The notes below the pieces were generated by a model, which worked only from the letters and a program-made list of their open reading frames with translations, had not been told where the DNA came from and did no database searches. Positions 32,699 through 42,564 of a stretch of 64,000 nt of DNA are shown one piece after another (positions within the stretch are counted from its first letter, which is position 1; each line of letters starts with the position of its first letter). Source of the DNA: Mimosa pudica (taxonomy: Eukaryota; Streptophyta; Magnoliopsida; Fabales; Fabaceae); assembly GCA_029929735.1 (NCBI GenBank), contig JAKELP010000039.1, positions 2,382,191 to 2,446,190 on the forward strand, in the 5' to 3' direction. A program made the translations under genes and the position numbers.

Positions 32699-35600
32699 TT
32701 TTTCCAGGTGTGTCTCAAAGCATCCAAGAACAAGAAATGGTATATTGACAGCGGATGCTCGAGACATATGACTGGAGACAGAGACAAGTTCAAATCTCTG
32801 GTGATCAAATATGGAGCCACAGTAACCTTTGGAGGAAATCAAAGTGGAAAGATCACTGGAGTTGGAGAGGTCGGACCAATAAAAGATGTCTACCTAGTGG
32901 ACGGTCTCTGTCACAACCTGCTAAGCGTCAGCCAGAGCACAGACAAAGGAAATTGGGTAATTTTTGATTCACATGAGTGCATAATAGTTGATAAGCAGGA
33001 TCTAAATTTAGATAAGGCCAACTTAAAATGCAAACTTAAGGCAAATAGAAATGGAAACCTATATACTTTAGACTTGTGCCAACAACTAGAAGAAAAATGT
33101 TTAATATCTAGTGATGAGAATAGTTGGCTTTGGCATAAGAGACTAGCTCATGTTAATTTTACTCAACTCGACATGCTAATTAAAAAGGAGCTAGCTATAG
33201 GTATTCCATCTTTTAAAGTAAAGCATGATTTTATCTGTGAATCCTGCCAAAGAGGAAAGCAAACAAAGTCCTCGTTCAAAACCAAGAAGAGAGTCTCCAC
33301 CAGCAGGCCCTTGGAACTAATCCACATGGATTTGGTTGGGCCAGCAAGAGTGAAGAGCTTGGGTGGAAACCTATATGCTCTAGTGGTGGTGGATGACTAT
33401 TCAAGGTTCACCTGGACTATGTTTCTTGCCTCTAAGCAAGATACTTTTGATGCCTTTGTTGTCCTGGCTAAGAAAGTGCAGAATGAGAGAGAGCTCAAAA
33501 TCACAGCCATAAGGACAGACCATGGAGGAGAATTTGAGAACCATAGCTTCTCAGAGCTATGTGAACAAAATGGCATAGAACACAACTTCTCAGCTCCTAG
33601 GACCCCTCAACAGAACGGAGTGGTCGAGAGAAAGAACAGGGTTCTGACTGAGATGGCTAGAAGCATGCTCAACGAGAAAGAGGTTTCTCAAGTGTTCTGG
33701 GCGGACGCTATGAGCACTGCTTGCTATATCTCTAACAGAGCCTATGTTCGCAAGGGACTGGATAAGACTCCCTATGAGCTGTACAAAGGGAGGAAGCCCA
33801 ACATCAGCCACCTGAGAATATTTGGATCAAAGTGCTATGTACACAACAATGGAAAGGTAAATCTGGGTAAGTTTGATCCAAAAGCTGATGTAGGTATATT
33901 CATAGGATATTCCCTTAGGAGCAAAGCATATAGGGTATACAACATGAGAACTAGAATTGTAGAAGAATCAATGCATGTTGTATTTGATGAAACTCCTACA
34001 TGGGGACAATCCACAGAAGATGATGAAATACTGAATCTTCCAAAGTTACCATCATCTTCTTCACCACCAAAAGAAACACCAGCAAGCAATCCTAAGGAAG
34101 AAGATGGACTCAGTGATGAACCTAGAGTGCAGACCGTGCCTGATGAGGCACAGTTGCCAACAGCTAGGAGGCATCACAGAGATCATCCTCTTGATCAAGT
34201 GCTTGGTGATGTTTCTTCTGGTGTCAGAACCAGAAGACAAGTTCAAAATGAAGTTGAGTTTGGTGCATTTCTATCTCAAGTAGAACCAACTTCAGTTGAA
34301 CAAGCTCTTGAGGACTGCGACTGGATTATCGCCATGCAGGAAGAGCTAAATCAATTTGAGAGAAGTCAAGTCTGGGAACTAGTCCCTAGGCCGTCTCATC
34401 AATCTATAGTAGGGACCAAGTGGGTCTTCAAAAACAAACTAGATGAGACAGGTCAAATCACAAGAAACAAAGCCAGATTAGTAGCCAAAGGATATAACCA
34501 AGAAGAAGGCATTGACTATGAAGAAACCTTTGCTCCAGTCGCTAGACTTGAAGCAATAAGGATTCTTCTAGCCTTTGCATCCATGAAGGGCTTTAGGCTA
34601 TATCAAATGGATGTAAAGAGTGCATTTCTTAATGGCTATATTAAAGAAGAGGTGTATGTAGAACAACCTCCTGGCTTTGAGGATCACAAATATCCCAAAC
34701 ATGTGTATAGATTAAAGAAAGCTTTATATGGCCTGAAACAAGCTCCTAGAGCTTGGTATGAGAGACTCAGCAGCTTTCTGCTGGGCAAGGGTTTCTCAAG
34801 GGGCAAACTTGATAATACACTGTTTATCCTTCACAAAGATAGAGATATGTTAATTGTCCAAATTTACGTTGATGATATTATCTTTGGGGCAACTAATGAA
34901 AAACTTTGTGAAGATTTTTCTAAGACTATGCAGGGTGAGTTTGAAATGTCTATGATGGGAGAACTCACATTCTTCCTAGGCCTGCAGATTAAACAGAAGA
35001 AGAATGGAATCTTCATATCCCAAGCTAAGTACTGCAGAGAACTACTCAAAAAGTTTGGGATGGATGAGTGCAAGGAGTATGACACTCCCATGAGCACCTC
35101 TGCCGCACTCGATGCTGACGCAAAGGGTAAATCTGTCAGCCTGCCCATGTATAGGGGAATGATAGGTTCCCTTCTATACTTAACGGCAAGCAGGCCTGAC
35201 ATTCAATTTAGTGTAGGCATGTGTGCTAGGTTTCAAGCCAACCCCAAGGAGTCACACTTAACATGTGTTAAACGTATTTTGAGATACCTTGAGGGTACAC
35301 AAGAGCTTGGTCTTTGGTATCCCAGAGGTAACCAAGAGTTCTTGTGGGCTTACTCTGATTCTGACCATGCAGGTTATAAGACTGATAGAAAGAGCACCAG
35401 TGGACAATGCGCCTTTCTTAGTGGTTGTCTGGTGTCTTGGGCTAGCAAGAAGCAAACCTGCGTGTCATTGTCATCCACTGAGGCAGAATACATTGCTGCT
35501 GCAAGCTGTTGTGCCCAAGTGCTGTGGCTGAAGAACCAACTGAGAGATCTTGGCTTGGAGTTCCCTGAGGCACCCATCCTCTGTGACAACACAAGCACAA

Positions 35601-35815
35601 TCTGCCTTGCCAAGAATCCGGTTCAGCACACAAGGACAAAACACATTGATGTCAGACATCACTTCATCAGAGATCATGTTCAAAAGAAGGATGTCAAAGT
35701 GCAATTTGTTCCCACTCAACAACAGCTTGCTGACATCTTCACCAAGCCTTTGGGGGTTGACCAGTTTACTTTCATAAGAGGTGATTTGGGAATGGTAAAC
35801 CCAAATGAGGTGTAA
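32699..35815 (+). CDS. pol: SIRE-A pol polyprotein (PR-IN-RT-RNase H)
   Basis: Open from directly after the gag TGA (32696-32698) in the same frame to TAA at 35813-35815. The first potential non-ATG initiator is GTG at 32708, so a separate start is unlikely. Numbering from 32708: protease Tyr-Ile-Asp-Ser-Gly at 12-16; integrase zinc region (His...Cys-Glu-Ser-Cys, about 143-180); integrase catalytic Asp208, Asp271 and Glu307, with 35 residues between the last two; RT about 555-800 with Ala-Leu-Tyr-Gly-Leu-Lys-Gln-Ala and catalytic Tyr-Val-Asp-Asp at 720-723; RNase H about 890-1030 with Ser-Ser-Thr-Glu-Ala-Glu-Tyr. It ends in Ala-Asp-Ile-Phe-Thr-Lys-Pro-Leu and a short tail. No break is visible. 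Products act in virus-like particles and in the nucleus for cDNA synthesis and integration. Confidence 0.96.
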   Translation, partial: FFQVCLKASKNKKWYIDSGCSRHMTGDRDKFKSLVIKYGATVTFGGNQSGKITGVGEVGPIKDVYLVDGLCHNLLSVSQSTDKGNWVIFDSHECIIVDKQDLNLDKANLKCKLKANRNGNLYTLDLCQQLEEKCLISSDENSWLWHKRLAHVNFTQLDMLIKKELAIGIPSFKVKHDFICESCQRGKQTKSSFKTKKRVSTSRPLELIHMDLVGPARVKSLGGNLYALVVVDDYSRFTWTMFLASKQDTFDAFVVLAKKVQNERELKITAIRTDHGGEFENHSFSELCEQNGIEHNFSAPRTPQQNGVVERKNRVLTEMARSMLNEKEVSQVFWADAMSTACYISNRAYVRKGLDKTPYELYKGRKPNISHLRIFGSKCYVHNNGKVNLGKFDPKADVGIFIGYSLRSKAYRVYNMRTRIVEESMHVVFDETPTWGQSTEDDEILNLPKLPSSSSPPKETPASNPKEEDGLSDEPRVQTVPDEAQLPTARRHHRDHPLDQVLGDVSSGVRTRRQVQNEVEFGAFLSQVEPTSVEQALEDCDWIIAMQEELNQFERSQVWELVPRPSHQSIVGTKWVFKNKLDETGQITRNKARLVAKGYNQEEGIDYEETFAPVARLEAIRILLAFASMKGFRLYQMDVKSAFLNGYIKEEVYVEQPPGFEDHKYPKHVYRLKKALYGLKQAPRAWYERLSSFLLGKGFSRGKLDNTLFILHKDRDMLIVQIYVDDIIFGATNEKLCEDFSKTMQGEFEMSMMGELTFFLGLQIKQKKNGIFISQAKYCRELLKKFGMDECKEYDTPMSTSAALDADAKGKSVSLPMYRGMIGSLLYLTASRPDIQFSVGMCARFQANPKESHLTCVKRILRYLEGTQELGLWYPRGNQEFLWAYSDSDHAGYKTDRKSTSGQCAFLSGCLVSWASKKQTCVSLSSTEAEYIAAASCCAQVLWLKNQLRDLGLEFPEAPILCDNTSTICLAKNPVQHTRTKHIDVRHHFIRDHVQKKDVKVQFVPTQQQLADIFTKPLGVDQFTFIRGDLGMVNPNEV

Positions 35816-35904
35816 ATTCCATTTATTATACTTGATTGTTTTAAAACTTACAACAGTACTAACTTAGGCATCGGAGTGCCAACATGTGTTCTTGCAGGAT
35901 CTCA

Positions 35905-36332
35905 ATGTTAAATCTTAAGAAACTGCAACCGGAAGCAAAACCACTTCCGGATGATCATTCGCTGACGCTGGATGATGAAACCAAGAGAGCGCCAACACCA
36001 GTCCAAGAGACACGTCACTTCAGAAACGTTTCAACTCCCTCTATAAGAAGGTGTGCCCTATCTGACTAGATGAAGCGACACATGTCATAAGGTGCGCCGT
36101 TTCAATTAAATTTTTACGTTACCCAATGTGCAAACGTTTGGTTTTCATCTGAAAAAGCATGACCATTTTACCCTTAGTTACTTCGCCTATAAATAGGGTG
36201 TCATTTTTTCACTTTCACTTTTTACTTTCACCACATTCTCTCTGCATAACATATTTCATCTTCATCTGAGTTCTTCGCATTCCTCATATACATCTTGCAT
36301 TTCATCTCTTTTCACCACCAACCCACACAAAA
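35905..36332 (+). promoter_or_regulatory. putative internal promoter and leader of the third ORF of SIRE-A
   Basis: The region contains, in order: a CCGGAAG/CTTCCGG stem with 8-nt loop (35929-35935/35944-35950); GAGCGCC; GACACGTCAC (G-box-like, about 36008); a 51-bp block 36078-36128 that matches the same place in SIRE-B without gaps (3 differences); and a TATA box TATAAATA at 36188-36195. A T/C-rich leader runs to the ATG at 36333. The same order and spacing are found on the minus strand at 57700-57266 in SIRE-B. Promoter function is inferred. Confidence 0.6.
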
Positions 36333-39300
36333 ATGGCTGGATCTCATGAAACAAACCCAGTTACAAAGAAACATTCCTCATCCAAGAAACACAAGTCAAA
36401 ATCTGGGAAATCTCGCCATGAACATTCTGGGAAATCTGGGAAAAATGATGAACACCGCGATGAACACCATAAGGTTTCTGGGCAAACCCAGGGGCAAGAT
36501 GAACATGTCCAGGATCAGCCTGGAACTTCTGGAAGAGTAACAGAACAGCAAGTGGCTTCTGAGTCTGAGCAAGCTAGGGAAGCCCAGAGAAAAGGAAAGA
36601 AGAAGAAGGTTCAGTTCGCTGAAGAACCTTCTTCCAAGAGGCAGAGGGTTGAAGAAGATGACCCCACAGTGTATAGAGATGGGGCATTGGAGCTAGTAGC
36701 AGCCAAATTTGAGACGTCTACTCCAATCTTCAACCATGGCCTGTTCATCGATCTGGACAAGATTGATGAACTAGGGTTTCCTCACCTGCGCCCTTATCTA
36801 GAGAAGTACATGCCATGGCTGGGGATCAACCAGGACTACAATGTCAACGTCCTGCGGGTATTCTGTCAATCCCTCACTGGCAAGGTTAAGAACAAGAAGG
36901 TTGATGGGAAAGAGCAAGTCCACAGACTCTCCTTCACTGCCACTGTAAGGGGGAGAACCTTCAAGTTCACCTGGAGGACATTGAATGAGTTGATGGGGAT
37001 CACAGACGAGAGCATGAATGAGTGGCTATACCCTGAGTCACTAAAGTACAGCAAGGAGGATCTCGAGAAGTTGTATGGCACCACAGGGAAAAAGGTGTCC
37101 AAGATGTCTGACTCAAACAGACTCTTGTATTATGTCTACTCCCGAATAATGACACACAAAGGGGGTAACTTCAACGAGTTCACCTTGATCGACAATCCGT
37201 GGTTCCCCAGAATTCTCTCCCACCAGCCAATCAACCCCGGCCAGTTGATATGTCTTGAGCTTCAGCGCTGGATAACTAATGACAAGTCTGGCTATCTTCC
37301 CTATCCCACCATCATTGCCTTCCTCCTTGAGAAGCATCTGATCAAGGCTACATCTGCTGTGGAGGAAGAAAACGTCAAGTGTAAACCTGTGGGAGCAACC
37401 AACATTGGGAAGATGGGCATCAAGTATGTGAGGGCCCCTAAGCCCATTCGCTCAGGATCACAAGCGGGTAGTGCTTCTGGGACTTCAGCCCCCTCGACAT
37501 CTGGTGCAGGGGATCAGGAAGTGGACTCCCATGCTGGGCCAAGCCGTGCTGCAAGAGTGCCAGCTTCTGTCAAAGCCTTTGCCGAGGAAGTTAAGGAAGA
37601 ACTTCTCTTTAGACTGCCTGAATCCTTGGTAGGCCCTCTCCGTGCTGAGTGTGACATTGGCTTCCAGCAGCAAGGGGAGCGAATTCAGAGGCTCGAAGAC
37701 AGGGTAGGCCAGATTGAAAACCACATTGCTAGGGTGGATGCAAAACTTGACCTCATTCTCCAGCACCTACAAATTCCCCAACCATCACAAGGTAACCTAC
37801 CACCACCTCCTCCTCCTCCCCAAAATCCTCCTCCTTCTCCTCCCTCAGGCCACCCTCAACTTCCCCCTCCTCCTCCACCTAACACTCAACCACCACAGCA
37901 ACCTCCACAAAATGACCATCAATCCCCTCCATCACCAAACAATGATCACCAATCCCAACCTTCACCCAACCATGAACACCAAACCCAAGACACACCCCAA
38001 CAATCTCCTAGCCAATCACCCCTTCACTCCAACAACTCCCCATCTCCACATAACTCCCCTACTCACACACCACCCAACACCCCTACTCGTTCACCACTCA
38101 ACCTCTCTGACGGACCATCCCATCCTAACACTACCAACCCCAACTCTGGACCACCATCCAACCCCTTAGCCGAGCACCTAGGATTCAAAACTGCCGTTCA
38201 CCCCCTCAGCCACATCTATCTTCGAGATTACCCCCGCCTTCAGCAAATCCCTGAGGATCCTCACTTACCCTTTACCCCATTTACCCCACACTCTTCCACT
38301 ACCTTCACTGAATATTCCTCCACCTATCCATTCGAAGGTCTATTCGTGGATCCCACCTGGTTCCCCAACCAACCCACATCCCCAGAAAATACCTTACCTG
38401 CCTCTTCCCCAGAATCCTCACCCCAAACTCCATTTGGCCCTGAACCTCCACCCTCCTCTTCATCTACTCCATCCCTGGCAGTCGCCCTTGTTGATGATGA
38501 CAAAAGGGGGAGAAATGTGATGACCGCCCTTCGCCTATCCATGGACACAAGGGATGTGCTCAGCCAGCCATCCCTCTGGCTTGATGAAGACATCATGGCT
38601 GCCCTTCGCCGTGCTATGGAATCCCAAAGGCTGAGTGGTGCTGAGAGCTTAATAAGAGGAGAAGCCATAAGATTCATGGAGCAGCAGAGGTCGGCTGAGC
38701 AAGGACCACAATTGGAGATGGTTGTCTTTGAGCCAAATGAACAACCTTCACAGCCTGAGTCATCTTCATCAGAACCTCCTCCAACTAAGATAAGTAGAAA
38801 AATTGTTGAGGAGATAATGATGAAGTGGGGACTGAAGAAGATCAATCACCTTCCTATTGTGATAGCCAAGCCTATTCCTGCATCCCCTGGGCAAGAGTCT
38901 GAGATCCCCTCGTCTGAGCAATCATCTGCCCCTCCTCCCTCATCTGAGCCAGCAGTCATCTTCAGTGAGTCTAGAAAGAAGGCCGTTGCCAAGAAGCGTA
39001 CCAGGAAAATTATTGCCACCACTGAAACTGCTGAGAGTGATGAAGAGACTCCATCTGACCTACCTGAGCAAGGAACTTCGTCTGCCCAGGTTGAGCAAGA
39101 AATTCTAGTGGTTCAAGCAGTTCCTATTCTAAAGGAGGTCAAGTTGGAAATTGAGGACATGACTCCTGAGGAATATGAAAAGTATGGGTTCACGGACAAA
39201 CTCTCCTTCGATCAGATGGCCTGCCTCGATTTTGACAGAGCAAGTGCCATGCCCACTCCTCTGATTAGCAAGAGCAAAGGGAAGAGTAAGGGGAAAGGGA

Positions 39301-39626
39301 AAAGGAAAGCCCAGGAAGTTGAGGAGGATCCCAACTTCCCTGTATGGAACGTAAAGATTCGGGCTGTTCACTACCCCAATGGAGAGGTCGCCTACTTCGA
39401 TGATGCTACAGGGTTCCCTGGGTATGAAGAAGTAGAGAACATGAAGAGGGCATTCGAGGAGTCTATTGAATCAGAAAGACTCAGACGAGAGAGGGATGAA
39501 GAAGAGCTTCAGCGGATAATTGCCCAGATAGACCAGAATGTGCATAAGGCTGAGATCGCCAAGCTTCAGAAAGAGAGTGAGGAAAGACAGAAGGAAAGGG
39601 AGAGGAAAAAGAAAGACAAACTATGA
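36333..39626 (+). CDS. third ORF of SIRE-A (position of env-like genes), 1097 aa, function unknown
   Basis: It lies between pol and the 3' LTR, where some Sireviruses carry an envelope-like gene. The N-terminus (1-60) is Lys/His/Ser-rich. Residues about 113-340 form a folded-looking domain with Trp-Leu-Gly-Ile-Asn-Gln-Asp-Tyr and Pro-Trp-Phe-Pro, resembling the 'putative plant transposon protein' domain of many plant LTR elements (family match from memory). A coiled coil follows at about 442-480, then Pro-rich tracts (489-612), Ser/Pro/Glu-rich low complexity, basic patches near 880 and 981-991, and a charged C-terminal coiled coil (about 1036-1097). I see no signal peptide or transmembrane segment, so calling it an envelope protein is not justified. 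It is intact and homologous to the broken copy in SIRE-B. Start: first Met after the TATA-led leader, and the same Met-Ala-Gly-Ser-His-Glu-Thr start occurs in SIRE-B. Confidence 0.88.
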   Translation: MAGSHETNPVTKKHSSSKKHKSKSGKSRHEHSGKSGKNDEHRDEHHKVSGQTQGQDEHVQDQPGTSGRVTEQQVASESEQAREAQRKGKKKKVQFAEEPSSKRQRVEEDDPTVYRDGALELVAAKFETSTPIFNHGLFIDLDKIDELGFPHLRPYLEKYMPWLGINQDYNVNVLRVFCQSLTGKVKNKKVDGKEQVHRLSFTATVRGRTFKFTWRTLNELMGITDESMNEWLYPESLKYSKEDLEKLYGTTGKKVSKMSDSNRLLYYVYSRIMTHKGGNFNEFTLIDNPWFPRILSHQPINPGQLICLELQRWITNDKSGYLPYPTIIAFLLEKHLIKATSAVEEENVKCKPVGATNIGKMGIKYVRAPKPIRSGSQAGSASGTSAPSTSGAGDQEVDSHAGPSRAARVPASVKAFAEEVKEELLFRLPESLVGPLRAECDIGFQQQGERIQRLEDRVGQIENHIARVDAKLDLILQHLQIPQPSQGNLPPPPPPPQNPPPSPPSGHPQLPPPPPPNTQPPQQPPQNDHQSPPSPNNDHQSQPSPNHEHQTQDTPQQSPSQSPLHSNNSPSPHNSPTHTPPNTPTRSPLNLSDGPSHPNTTNPNSGPPSNPLAEHLGFKTAVHPLSHIYLRDYPRLQQIPEDPHLPFTPFTPHSSTTFTEYSSTYPFEGLFVDPTWFPNQPTSPENTLPASSPESSPQTPFGPEPPPSSSSTPSLAVALVDDDKRGRNVMTALRLSMDTRDVLSQPSLWLDEDIMAALRRAMESQRLSGAESLIRGEAIRFMEQQRSAEQGPQLEMVVFEPNEQPSQPESSSSEPPPTKISRKIVEEIMMKWGLKKINHLPIVIAKPIPASPGQESEIPSSEQSSAPPPSSEPAVIFSESRKKAVAKKRTRKIIATTETAESDEETPSDLPEQGTSSAQVEQEILVVQAVPILKEVKLEIEDMTPEEYEKYGFTDKLSFDQMACLDFDRASAMPTPLISKSKGKSKGKGKRKAQEVEEDPNFPVWNVKIRAVHYPNGEVAYFDDATGFPGYEEVENMKRAFEESIESERLRRERDEEELQRIIAQIDQNVHKAEIAKLQKESEERQKERERKKKDKL

Positions 39627-39854
39627 ACCCCCTATTCCAACCCATCTTTAACTTAGAAAAATTTTCTTTGTTTTCATGCATATTTTATTCCTGCTAAGTG
39701 TAGATTACCTGTATATGTTTTGCTTGTATTCTCTAACGTGTAATCTCTGTTCATTAATAATATTGTCTAAGTTATTTGTTCTTATCCATTGCTTTTATTC
39801 TTATGCTAATTCTTTCATATGAACTTAATTGATAAAACTGAGTTTGTCATCATC

Positions 39855-39868
39855 AAAAAGGGGGAGAA
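39855..39868 (+). other. polypurine tract of SIRE-A
   Basis: AAAAAGGGGGAGAA directly precedes the 3' LTR. The phrase before it (TTTGTCATCATC) is identical in SIRE-B and is typical of Sireviruses. Confidence 0.93.
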
Positions 39869-41222
39869 TGTTAGAATCTTAAGTTTTGATGAAGACTAAA
39901 ATATGAAAGAACTTAGAAAGCAATAGGTGAACATAGAATCCTAAGTAAAAGTGCAACCGGATGTGGACTTACTTCCGGATAGATTAGGACTAGCGCTCAC
40001 GGATGAATGTCTCATCCCCCAGCGACAGCAAGAAATTCAATTAGGAATTAACTTAGTCCATGAGCACTAGATATACAAAATCCTAAGACTAAGTTAAGAT
40101 TCAACCGGAAGTGAATTTGCTTCCTGTTAGACTTAGACTGGCGCTGGCTGTTGGAATAGATAACCCTAAGCGTCAGTGAAAATGAGCAACGTCCAGTAGA
40201 AGTGCTTCCGATAGCTCAGTGACTAGCGCTGGCTGTTGGATTGAATGAACACTGAGCGAGAGTAAGCAATAGTGAACAAAATCCTTCATCCAGTGGATTT
40301 ACTTCCGGATGGAGAAGTGCTTCCGGATGCAAGGAAGACCTCTTAGACTAAGAACACTCCCACTGCATGTAACTATATGTTAATACTGTCAGACTAACAC
40401 TCAGTGCAGCACACTAAGTAGAATTGCTTCCGGATGTGAACCTGCTTCCGCAAGCAATCAGAATGTCAGAGTGTTCAGAAATGCAGTGTCAGAATGCTTT
40501 TGTCAGAGCAGAGTTGTCAGAGTTACTTTTCAGAGATAAAGCAAGTCAACCCTGCTATGCATTGATGAAGCATTAATTGGGCAAACGGTAACATGGGAAA
40601 AACGGCCATATTCAAACGACTATCCCACCTACCAAGAGTCAAAATGTTTGAAGAGTATATAAAGGAGCTCAACCTCATTTATGAAGAAAACAATTATCTT
40701 TGAATATTCTTGAGAGAAGTTAGAGCGAGAAACTAAGAACATCTTCAAGCATTCAAAGCTGCCCAGAAAAGTAAAGAGCATTTAACACATCGAGTGATCT
40801 TTTTCATCTACATATTCTATACTCTTTGTTGTTAAGTCTCTTTCTGTTATAAGAGCATTGATTGTACTTAAGTGTGTAACACCATTCGTTCTTTAAGAGA
40901 ACTTAGTCAGAAAAATCCTTTAAGTGTAAAGGTAAACCCCTTGCTCGGTGTGAGGGGGAGCTAGTTAGAAAGGTTACAAGTGAGCCTGGTGTAAAACTTG
41001 TAGTTGTAAGGTTGCAAGTGATCCCGTCCAAAACTTGCGGTTGTAAGGTTTCAGGTGAACCCGATTTAAAACCTGAGATATAGTGGAATTCGGCCTGGGT
41101 GGTTGAGAACTGGACGTAGGTCAGGTAGACCGAACCAGTATAAATCTTGTGTTGGTTTTATTTGAGCATTTATTTTTGTAGCACAATTCACCCCCCCCCC
41201 TCTTGTGCATCCATTACTTTCA
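39869..41222 (+). repeat. 3' LTR of SIRE-A
   Basis: Starts TGTTAGAATCTTAAG, ends TTACTTTCA. Near-identical to the 5' copy. TATA box near 40656. The C-run before the end is three bases longer than in the 5' copy. Confidence 0.95.
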
Positions 41223-41278
41223 CACTGCTCACCGGATGGTGGAGCAAAAACGAAGGCAGTGAGGAAACGAGGGAGGTT

Positions 41279-42564
41279 TGTTAGAATCTTAAGTTTTGAT
41301 GAAGACTAAAACGTGAAAGAACATAATGAACACTTAGGAAGAATTAGATGAAAGTTAGAAATCCTAAGTTAGAACACAATCGGATGTAAAATCACAACCG
41401 GATGACTTAGAGCAAGAACAACGTAGGTAGCGCTTGCGGATCATACATCCCATAGCGAAAGTCAATTGAACACTAAGTCTGATCTTAGTTAATCTGAGTC
41501 TAAGTAGAATAACTTCCTATAGCAAAAATGCTTCCCATTGCACTTGATTATATTACTCTGTTGGACTAACATTTGCGTGCAAAACTTAGACTCACTTCCG
41601 ATAGCAAAAGAGCTTCCGATAGTGAACACTTTTTGCATTACACATACTTGGACTAACACTTGCAGAACGAAGCTTTTACTTCCGGTAGTCAAGATCCATC
41701 CGATAGCAAGTACAAGAGTCAGAGACCGTACAAATGCTCAGATGTCAGAATTGCTTTTGTCAGAGCAGTATTGTCAGAGCTACTTTTCAGAGCAAAGTAA
41801 CTAAAGCATAAGTCAACCCTGCTAAGCATTAATGAGCATTAATGAGGACAACGGTAACAAGGGATAAACGGCTATATTCAAACGGACTTATTGTCACTCA
41901 AGCAACTGGTGTATTAGAGGCTACTATAAAAGGAACAACTTCATCATTTATGAGGATACCACCAACCAAGAACAACACACAAAGAACTTACAAAAGTCAA
42001 GAGCATTCAAGCCTAATACCCAGAGAATATTCAGAAAGCTTTAAAGTTCTAAAGAACACTTAATACCTTGAGAGTTATTATCATTGTACTCATCTTGTAC
42101 TCTTTGTATTTAAGTCTCTACATTTATTGAGAGCATTCATTGTACTTAAGTGTTTATCACAATCTGTTCATTAAGTGAACTTTGTAGTAAATCCTTTGTA
42201 TAAAGGTTGAACCCTTGCTGGTAGTAAGGGGGAGTGAGTTAGGTTGCAAGTGAGCCCGTAAAACTTGGGGTTGTAAAGGTTGCAAGTGAGCCCGTAAAAC
42301 TTGCCGTTGTAAAGGTTGCAAGTGAGCCCGTAAAACTTGCGGTTGTAAAGGTTGCAAGTGAGCCCGTAAAACTTGTGGTTGTAAAGGTTTCATGTGAACC
42401 TGTGTTAAAACCTGTGAATTAGTGGAACTCAATCAAGGGATTGAGAACTGGACGTAGGTCAAGAGTTAGACCGAACCAGTATAAAAGAATTTGTGTTTGT
42501 GTCTGTTTTTATCTTGTTTTTGAAGCCACAATTCACCCCCTCTCTTGTGTCTTAAGCCTTTTCA
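41279..42564 (+). mobile_element. solo LTR of a related Sirevirus
   Basis: Starts TGTTAGAATCTTAAG and ends CCTTTTCA. Flanks are AGGTT (41274-41278) and AGGTC (42565-42569), a 5-bp duplication with one change. A TATA box (TATAAAAGG) is at 41925-41933. There is no primer site, interior or second LTR. It shares the U3 AACGG block and U5 GGTTGCAAGTGAGCCC repeats with the other Sirevirus LTRs but is clearly diverged. It lies only 51 bp from the right flank of SIRE-A, inside the same gypsy LTR. Confidence 0.9.
42241..42384 (+). repeat. four tandem 36-bp units in the solo LTR
   Basis: Each unit is AGGTTGCAAGTGAGCCC followed by GTAAAACTTG, two or three variable bases and GTTGTAA. Four units in exact 36-bp register, then a diverged fifth. 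They lie in the U5 leader downstream of the TATA box. Confidence 0.95.

Larger units (their letters stand above)
29434..41222 (+). mobile_element. SIRE-A: young, apparently complete Sirevirus (Copia)
   Basis: An 11.8-kb element with target duplication CACTG (29429-29433 and 41223-41227). LTRs of about 1.35 kb differ by about six substitutions and a C-run length change (about 0.45 percent). It has an iMet primer site, gag (616 codons), pol (1035 codons), a third ORF (1097 codons) and the Sirevirus-type polypurine tract AAAAAGGGGGAGAA. All three ORFs are open. At a commonly used plant rate of 1.3e-8 per site per year the LTR difference would mean under 0.2 million years; the rate is an assumption. 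It sits inside the gypsy LTR. Confidence 0.96.

Noticed and set aside
37714..38169. His/Pro/Leu-rich ORF overlapping the third ORF of SIRE-A
   Set aside because: A frame-shifted reading of the Pro-rich tract of the main ORF.
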